In this document: piece by piece, positions 57,425 to 64,000 of the stretch
Layout: each line of letters starts with the position of its first letter
Numbering within the stretch: position 1 is the stretch's first letter
DNA from: Polytrichum commune
Taxonomy: Eukaryota > Streptophyta > Polytrichopsida > Polytrichales > Polytrichaceae
DNA: 64,000 nt
Assembly (NCBI GenBank): GCA_950295325.1
Contig: OX485804.1
Location: 36,568,429 to 36,632,428, forward strand
Reading direction: 5' to 3'
The notes under the pieces: model-generated
The model's input: the letters and a program-made list of their open reading frames with translations, nothing else
What the model was told of the DNA's origin: nothing
Databases searched by the model: none
Position numbers and translations under genes: made by a program

Positions 57425-58601
57425 TGCCCCCTCCCCACCTATGTTCGGGGAAAATCGACGGCTAGTTTATTATCAGCCGATGGATTTCCCCTCATGGCCG
57501 GTCCAAATTTCCAACCATCGGATGGTAATCCGACCGTAATTTCAATCCTCTGGGAATTAGCCGATGGACCAGAAAATGTCCTGGAATTGTAGCCAATTCT
57601 TCTTGTGAGTTATTGGATTTCAGCCGGAAGCATCCAAAGCGCTATTTGTCTGAGGCATCTGATGATGCACTTGAGGAAGTACCCTAAACCTTAAACTTTT
57701 TGAATTATGCAACCTTTCCATGACCAAATCCAATTGCTTGTATGAAAAATTGGGGGACCCTTGGCCTTCAAGCGGTGAAGGCATTGCTAGGTTCAATTCC
57801 TGCCAAGGATATTAACTCTTCAAGTTTAAAGTTTTGAACATGCCTTTCTTTTCACTTATTCAAGATTTTGTACTAAGAAATTATTTCTAATAACTTTTCA
57901 TACATTTTTTAAACAATTAGTGCCGATATGAATTCCATTTAATCGGATATTGGCCAATGAAAATATGAAAATATAGGCAATTGGCCGATTGATTTTACAA
58001 AAGACCGGCTGTTGCCGATGTAAATTGGAAAAAATCCGACCCTTCATAGCAACTACCGGAAATTAGCCACTAAGGCTTCAAAAACTTCCCGAACTCTGAT
58101 CCCCACCTGACTTTACCAAATAACCAAAGTCTTTCCTAAAACCCGGGTAAAGCTCCCTCGGTTATAGGGGAGGCATCCGGCTATCCCAATGCACCTACAA
58201 GAACTTGCTCCGGAGATTTTGGAGTAGGTTTTAGTTAAGTAGCTTTCACAGATGTTCATGGTTTTATCTACCAAGCAATGACATGTTATGTAGTCTTTGT
58301 CCCATCCCCAAATGCCTTATTACTCACCTATCTTACCATCGGTTTTTGTTAATGAAGCTCCTCATGCCCTCATAGCTAAGACTAAAAAGCAACCAATCAC
58401 AAGGGCGGGAGGCGACACTTTTAAAGGTCCTACATTCTTGCCTCATGTCTAGGTACCGATGGGAGGGTCGGTGCTTGAGGCTTTTAAGCCATGCCACATC
58501 ATTTGCCAACTAGGCTCGGCACTAGACAGTGTCGATGGTGTGGAGGCCGTGTTTTTAGAACCAACTTTTAGGCTTCGCTAAAGTCAAGTGGGGAGGGGGC
58601 A
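57425..58601. mobile_element. MITE family A, copy 2 (TAA target duplication), interrupted
   Basis: The left end TGCCCCCTCCCCACCT (57425-57440) and right end AAAGTCAAGTGGGGAGGGGGCA are flanked by TAA (57422-57424 and 58602-58604). After the nested insert the body resumes with GACTTTACCAAATAA and follows copy 1 (20003-20531) for about 500 bp with small indels. Copy 1 gives the uninterrupted state of the insertion site. Confidence 0.88.
57441..58099. mobile_element. 659-bp element nested in family-A MITE (9-bp target duplication)
   Basis: TCCCCACCT occurs at 57432-57440 and again at 58100-58108; the intact sister copy has it once (as TCCCCACTT). The insert begins ATGTTCGGGGAAAATC and ends, in reverse complement, TCAGAGTTCGGGAAG, sharing a GTTCGGG-type inverted end. 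A 9-bp duplication is typical of Mutator-like elements (an 8-bp reading would point to hAT). No transposase is encoded. Confidence 0.8.
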
Positions 58602-58710
58602 TAAGAAGCCAAAATGTGGTTGCCAGCATTTCTCTCTCTATATATATAGAGAGAGGCGAACGTATTTTCCTCTTAGTTTTGTTTCTTGCACTTGAACTAA
58701 TATGGTTGTA

Positions 58711-59214
58711 GGGCCACTTCACACGATGGCCGTCCAAGTCGAGAGGCCGTGGGATTGGATGGCCAAACTTTGTTGAGAGTCCAAAGAAATGGGTTGCAAA
58801 TAATAGCCAATAAAATATAGTAATTGAAGCCTTTGGGCGGCCATAGTGTGAAGCCTCCAAAGGCCAAATGCAAAGTCCAAAGGAAGAAGGAGCATCCCAC
58901 TTTATTCTCTATCCAAAACAAACCCTCCAATCTAATGGCCAAGATCTTCTCAATTTTTTTGTATTTTTTTATGAAAGAAAAAATCCATGGTCTCTCAATC
59001 ATAGTTTGGGTATACATGCTTGTCTGACCCAAACTTCCTTCGAGAGTTCATCGCCTTGGTCAAAAGTACTGCCATGTAGGCATTTTGGAGAGCGGCGGCC
59101 TTTGGACTTTAGCCTCTAGTGTGAAGGGTCAAGAGGCTGAATTCTTGATTTCTTACAATCTAATTGGTGGAAATTGACGGCCTCTAGACCTTTAGCCAGA
59201 GTGTGAAGCGACCC
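58711..59214. mobile_element. MITE family D, copy 3 (504 bp)
   Basis: The left end GGGCCACTTCACACGATGGC and right end, in reverse complement GGGTCGCTTCACACTCTGGC, are recognisable family-D termini. The interior carries GTCGAGAGGCCGTGG, ACTTTGTTGAGAGTCCAAAG and CATGTAGGCATTTTGGA, as in copy 4 but reversed. A clean 3-bp duplication is not seen (GTA against TTT). A 20-bp direct repeat (GTTTTGTTTCTTGCACTTGA) lies just outside both ends. Confidence 0.75.
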
Positions 59215-60037
59215 TTTGTTTTGTTTCTTGCACTTGAGCAAATAAAGTTTTACACTGTCTTGACCAAATCGATCGGAATGACAATCAACAACCTTGAAAT
59301 ATGGATTTTAAAGTGGTTAGTTGGAACCCTTGACCTTTTCTTTTGTTACAACATCTATTGTTTGGGAAAAGTATTGAGGTCAATGGCATGATTTTTTTAT
59401 TTTTATTTTTATTTTCCCTCTTCCCACTAAGTTATGAAACTCACAGTTTTAGCCAAGCACATCCTACATCAATTCATTTTTTATACATGATGAAATTTTA
59501 ATCATTTTCTGAAGGAAATTTTTTCTAAACTGATTTGGTGGAAATTAAGTATAAATGATCTTATTACAAATGTATGGCTGTGGTCTAAAATTTGCTTCCT
59601 ACATTTTCCTTTTTGTTAGCCAACTCCAAATAAGATCTCTAACTCATGTTTTGTAGCACGTATTTGATACAAGTTGAAACCCCCAAACTTTTAGGGATTG
59701 AGATAGGTCCCAAATAATCCACTTCACCTATGAGTCTTAGGTTAAAGTTTTTGCACGTCAAATGAATATTAGCGCACCCAATTCGAAAAACTGGCGAGAA
59801 GTAGATGAACTTGTCCCAAGAATCGGTTCCCTTGTTAGGTTACAATATAGGTATTTACCTTACTTTTATTCCAATTATTTTGTAATCAAATGAGACAATT
59901 TACAATTCAATCCCATGGTCATAATTGTGAGTGGAGTTGGAAGTGTTTGAAACAAGGCTATATGGCACACACCAACTTCAAACCAACTTATCTTCATGAC
60001 GTTACGAGGCCCTAAGTCCCCGACTCTCATCCCATCT
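59215..60037. other. gene-free spacer between two family-D MITEs
   Basis: AT-rich sequence with nothing recognisable beyond the 20-bp direct repeat at 59218-59237. Confidence 0.4.
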
Positions 60038-60543
60038 TTGGCCCACTTTACACTATGGCCAAAGGTCGAGAGGCCATCGATTTCCACCAATCATATTGCA
60101 AGAAACCAAGAATTCGGCCTCTCGACCCTTCACACTAGAGGTCAAAGTTCAAAAGCCATCGCTTTCCAAAATGCCTACATGGCAGTACATAGCAATACAT
60201 AAAAGTACATAAAAGTACAAGGAGGTTTGGGTTGGACAGGTATGGAAACCCAAACTATGATCAAGAAGCCGTCAATTTTTTTCATAATTTAAAAAAAAAA
60301 AACTGACAAGATCTTGGCCGTTAGATTGGAGGGGTTGTTTTGGATAGGGAATAAAGTGGGATGCTCCTTCTTTCTTTGGACTTTGGGCTTGGCTTTTGGA
60401 GGCTTAACACTATGCCCAGCCGAAGGCTCCAATTCCTATATTTTTAGTGGTTATTTTCAGCTCATATCTTTGGACTCTCAACAAAGTTTGGCAATTCAAC
60501 CCCACGGCCTCTCGACTTGGACGGCCACAGTGTGAAGCGGCCC
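60038..60543. mobile_element. MITE family D, copy 4 (inverted relative to copy 3)
   Basis: The right end, in reverse complement, reads GGGCCGCTTCACACTGTGGC followed by CGTCCAAGTCGAGAGGCC, matching the left part of copy 3 closely. The left end GGCCCACTTTACACTATGGC is slightly eroded. An A-rich tract lies inside at about 60288-60301. Confidence 0.75.
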
Positions 60544-61072
60544 TTAAAGTTTGCACTACATGCCACATTTGTTCTCCCTCACAATGGCAAGTGCCATGGC
60601 CAAAGTCATTAGTTATTGCTCCCAAATAAGGTTCGCATTCTCGCACTGTCATCTTTTGCAGACTTTTCACAACCAAAAAAAAAAAAAAAAAAAAAAACCT
60701 CAAAATTGGTGGTTTCCAGTTCTTATGAATTTGATGAATTCCAGTCAGTGATTTTTGTTTTCCAAAGTTTCAAGGGAGGAGTACTGTCTATGGTAGTTGA
60801 AGTGACGAAGCCACATATAGGTCATTATATAAAATTTTGTTGCAATTCGTACATATGCATGTCAAATTTGGCAATCTCATCCAATTTCTATGATTTCCTG
60901 GGGTTTTGTGGTGATTTCATCTATTGAAACACATGGAAAATCAGATATACATTCAATCCCTATAACTTGGGGAATCACAAATTGGCAAAGGGTCGCTAGA
61001 TTAAGAAATCATTGATCACAATACTTTCTGATTGTCGAGTGTGTTTGCAAGATGTTGGCACGATACACTTTG
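60544..61072. other. gene-free spacer with A-tract
   Basis: A 23-base A-run lies at 60675-60697. Nothing coding is seen. Confidence 0.5.
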
Positions 61073-61330
61073 AAGGAGAGAGAGAGAAAGGCAATTATTG
61101 AATACAAGTGTACCTCTCATCCATCCGACATACAAACTTGAGTCCCTATAGGTTTTGTTGTTGATTCATCTCAAGTGACCTTGACTAAACTAATTTGGGG
61201 TTTTTTGAAGCTAATTTCAGTGTCAAATCAACCAAGAAAATCCAACCTCGGATCTACATATTATTTCAATGCTTTGCATTGGATAAATAAGAGGTACGTT
61301 TGTAAATGACAAATCCCCCTTTGTCTCTCT
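61073..61330. mobile_element. MITE family E, copy 3 (opposite orientation)
   Basis: A GA tract leads into GGCAATTATTGAATACAAGT and GTACCTCTCATCCATCCGAC. The centre reads GTTGTTGATTCATCTCAAGT, the reverse complement of the copy-1 centre. The right end has AATAAGAGGTACGTTTGT and a degenerate CT-rich edge. Confidence 0.7.
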
Positions 61331-63869
61331 TTGCCACTTTGAAATTCTTGAGCATTTGAAGAAGATGACTACAATGAGAAGTTTCAAATAACCTTTGCTT
61401 TTGAAGTGATGAACGTTACGATGAGAAGGTTTGATCTTCTTTTGCTTTTGAATTCTAGTGATTCCACACTAGAAGAAAACTTGTCTATTACAACCATCCG
61501 TTGTGACTTGGCCATTGCGACTCATGATGAGAAAATGCACATCTAAATCATTTTGGTTGTCAACCAAAGGATTTTGGATGCGGTTTATGGAGAGCAGGTA
61601 ACCAAAACCCTCCCGTTTCGAACCAAAATGATATATTTATGCAATTTCTTTCCATGAGAGCGAGTGACAACTAATGGTTGCAATGGACAAGTTTTCTTCT
61701 AGTGTTCGTGAGTGTGATAGTTTCATGAGGGAATGGGAAAATATTTCTGTGCACTTGGTGAAGGAGATTTTGATGATGTAATTTTAGCATGGAAAAACTC
61801 TTACCCATAATCCACCATTCGGTGAGTCTCAAATGAGCCTGCAAAGGAGAGTCACTATGAGAAGAAGAGTATTGGGCTTGGTTGTGAGACCTTAGTGTCA
61901 TTGGGGCTTGATGTGAGGGTCGTGGGTTGGATCTCCATGAGCGCCACCCATGTACCCATAAGGTCATGTGAGTTAGGGTTAGTGGCCGTATGGAGGCATG
62001 GTGGAGTAGATGCGTGGAAGCCTAGTGGCAGATGCAACTTGCAAGGGGATGGAGTGGTTGTGGGGACGCTTTACTAAAGCAACTTGCTAGTGGCATACGG
62101 AGCACTTGGAGGAGGTGCCCGAGTTTGCATGGAGGGGGGAGGTTGTAGGGGAGACATCATTGATATTGGCTTCAAGGGTTTAAGACCAAGCAACATTGTC
62201 TTTGGCAAAGGGTTCTAGTGCGGGAGTGGCGTCTATGTTGGCATTTGGCCTTAGAATGTGTTGCATGTGCCTCTGAAAGTGGCCAGAGGATGCCGAACTA
62301 TCGTCCTTGATGTTCACAGTATTGTGATTTGAGGGTTGCGTGTGAGGTTGTGTGAGTTGGTGGCAAGATTTGAGGGTTGCGTGCGAGGGATTGCGGGGCC
62401 GATTTTGGCCTTGAGGCCAGGGCAAGGAAGCTAGGCGATTGTGGTCGAGATCTAGGGTTGGGGGAGTGTGGATGATGGGTGTGGCCAAAAGCTAGCTTGG
62501 TGATGGCCCGAATGTGGGTGCGGAGCGCAGAGGCGGCCAAAAGTGAAGTGGGTGAGGCACATCATTTTATGTAGGGTAGGTCCTTTATGAGGAACTAGGG
62601 GTAGGTTGGGGGTAGCATTTCATGGTGTGTGTAGAGGGAACACAGAGGGGACAATGGCCTAGGTGCAGTAGAGTATTTAGCATGTGTGGTCGAGCAAGGG
62701 AGGATGAGTGTGTGTAGTCAACGGATTCCGGCACTGCATGGCGGTGTAGAATTGTTGGTTGGTGATGTCACCTTGCGACCCAGGTTGTTTGCATTGAATA
62801 AAGGATTTGGTTTATAAGTGCTATGATTGTCAGTGTGAGACATTGGTGTTGCTTGTAGGAGTGTTTGGTTTTTTTATTTGTTGCTGAGGAAAGCGAGTTT
62901 GTCGGGTAGCGTTGCTAGAACTATGATCAATGCACTTGTTTGGCGAAGGTGGTTGCTACTTGGACTAGTGTTGCTTGGGCGAGGCGCAATAGTCAAGCTA
63001 TGTTGTGGCGTGCTTCATGTGCTTCCTTGGCTAGCTGCAGATCATCGTTGGGTTGCTTGTTGTGCATATTATCTTTGGGCTTCTTGTTGTGTAAAATGCT
63101 ACAACCTCAATTTATATTTGCTAATCATCTTGTACTAACTTGCTTGCTCGTTTCATATCCTAGAAAAAGTGGGGCAATTGGAAATGGTAACCATTTAAGA
63201 CCCATCCACCTTAACTATGAACTCGGTCCCCATCGGATCATGATTGGGTGGTTGTGTTGATTTTTACCGCATTCATAATTCTGAAGTGAGCACATGGCTA
63301 AATCATGCTCTTAACTGTTGCAAATCCACCACCCTCCCTTTTTGGTAGTCAATTTTCCTTCCATGAGGACATCATTGATGTCATTTCTCGAGAATGAAAT
63401 TGAAAGAAAAGAAAGAAAGACAACTCCGATGTTGCCATCAACATGAATTATGGTGTTGCTTTGGTTTTGAGTTGGTCTAAGTCTATGTGTAATATTGAAA
63501 CGACCATTGTGATAATTAGAGGCTCTCAAAGATAATTGTGTCCTTTCGAAAGGTGAATATCTTGATTGGGCGCAAACAAGTTGTTCGGCATCTATCTCCC
63601 CCAGTGGCAAGCCCTTAGATTCCCATATGGTTGATTAAAGACATATGGTCCACCCAGAGACCCCCACTATGATTGGCAATAAAAACATATGTATAGAAAC
63701 CCTAAACTCTCCAATTTATCAAGTAGTTTTAATCTCCAAAATTGTTTGTGACCCTAATTTGTGCACATTCAACTCCATAGACAATAGATTGTATAATTGA
63801 GTTCCATGATGACATTTGAGGAATTACTCCTATAATTTGTCTGTTAATTTGGTTGCCAGTGGTTTATGG
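61331..63869. other. gene-free DNA
   Basis: Several frames of 60-106 codons occur on both strands between 61.7 and 63.6 kb, favoured by GT-rich, stop-poor sequence. None shows a family motif, a signal for splicing into a longer frame, or a conserved order. Confidence 0.45.
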
Positions 63870-64000
63870 AGAGAGGAAATTATCATATACAAGCACACAT
63901 CTCATTCACCCAACATAAAAGCGATGAATTAGTAGTCGATTTACTTGGATGCTACTTTTTAGTTGATTTGTCATCAAAACTAGTTTTAAAGACCCAAAAT
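63870..64000. mobile_element. MITE family E, copy 4, cut by the window end
   Basis: GGAGAGAGGAAATTATCATA, ACAAGCACACATCTCATTCA and CCCAACATAAAAGC match the left arms of the other copies, and the sequence continues TTAGTTGATTTGTCATCAAA, then AAGACCC. The right arm would lie beyond the window. Confidence 0.65.

Noticed and set aside
62180..63260. Overlapping frames of 60-106 codons on both strands
   Set aside because: Stop-poor GT-rich sequence; no motif, no splice continuity, and frames on both strands look equally (un)convincing.
37011..64000. Intact LTR retrotransposon or helitron
   Set aside because: I saw no reverse transcriptase, integrase, RNase H or Rep/helicase motifs, and no pair of long direct terminal repeats with a primer-binding site.

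Overview
The window is nuclear DNA of a land plant. Five protein-coding genes are split by GT-AG introns, two have plastid-type N-terminal extensions, and one is a plant-type PPR-DYW organelle RNA editing factor. Two nuclear-type tRNA genes have pol III features. The rest is microsatellites and small non-autonomous transposons. The species cannot be fixed from sequence alone. An intron-split DYW protein with moss- or lycophyte-like repeats, and introns under 2 kb, make a non-flowering land plant (bryophyte or lycophyte type) my best guess, held weakly.

Gene-bearing part (about 2.6-37 kb). On the minus strand, from low to high coordinate, lie a PPR-DYW protein (2663-5823, 2 exons, 769 aa), prefoldin subunit 5 (7668-10503, 4 exons, 152 aa), an organelle-type alkaline/neutral invertase of family GH100 (13758-18719, 5 exons, 648 aa) and a plastid-type DUF1995 protein (26495-30515, 7 exons, 348 aa). 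A tRNA-Val(AAC)/tRNA-Phe(GAA) pair sits at 32350-32530, also on the minus strand. One plus-strand gene follows: an ING1-type PHD-finger chromatin reader (34859-37010, 7 coding exons, 254 aa). I rebuilt every model by hand; frames close across all introns and the key family motifs are intact. The genes have unrelated housekeeping or organelle roles and show no shared pathway.

Gene-poor part (37-64 kb). I found no credible protein-coding gene in about 27 kb. It is a mosaic of MITE-like elements: (A) a 0.5-kb element with TGCCCCCTCCCC ends and TTA/TAA target duplications, one copy of which carries a nested 659-bp insert with a 9-bp duplication; (B) a CACYCTAAACTC-ended element flanked by TA; (C) an ACTACACTAAATATG-ended element with long terminal inverted repeats; (D) a GGGCC-(R/S)-CTTYACAC-ended element with TTA/TAA duplications; (E) a roughly 270-bp element whose ends run into GA/TC microsatellites. 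There is also a 2.6-kb element with roughly 0.5-kb inverted arms, plus foldbacks that could form long RNA hairpins. Several of these families also occur in the gene-bearing half, in introns and intergenic DNA.

A recurring pattern is that four of the five genes carry a local multiplication of a roughly 100-270 bp module at their 5' side (upstream of the PPR, invertase and ING genes, and in the first intron of prefoldin 5). No wholly new protein system is evident. The most notable material is the transposon structure and nesting.
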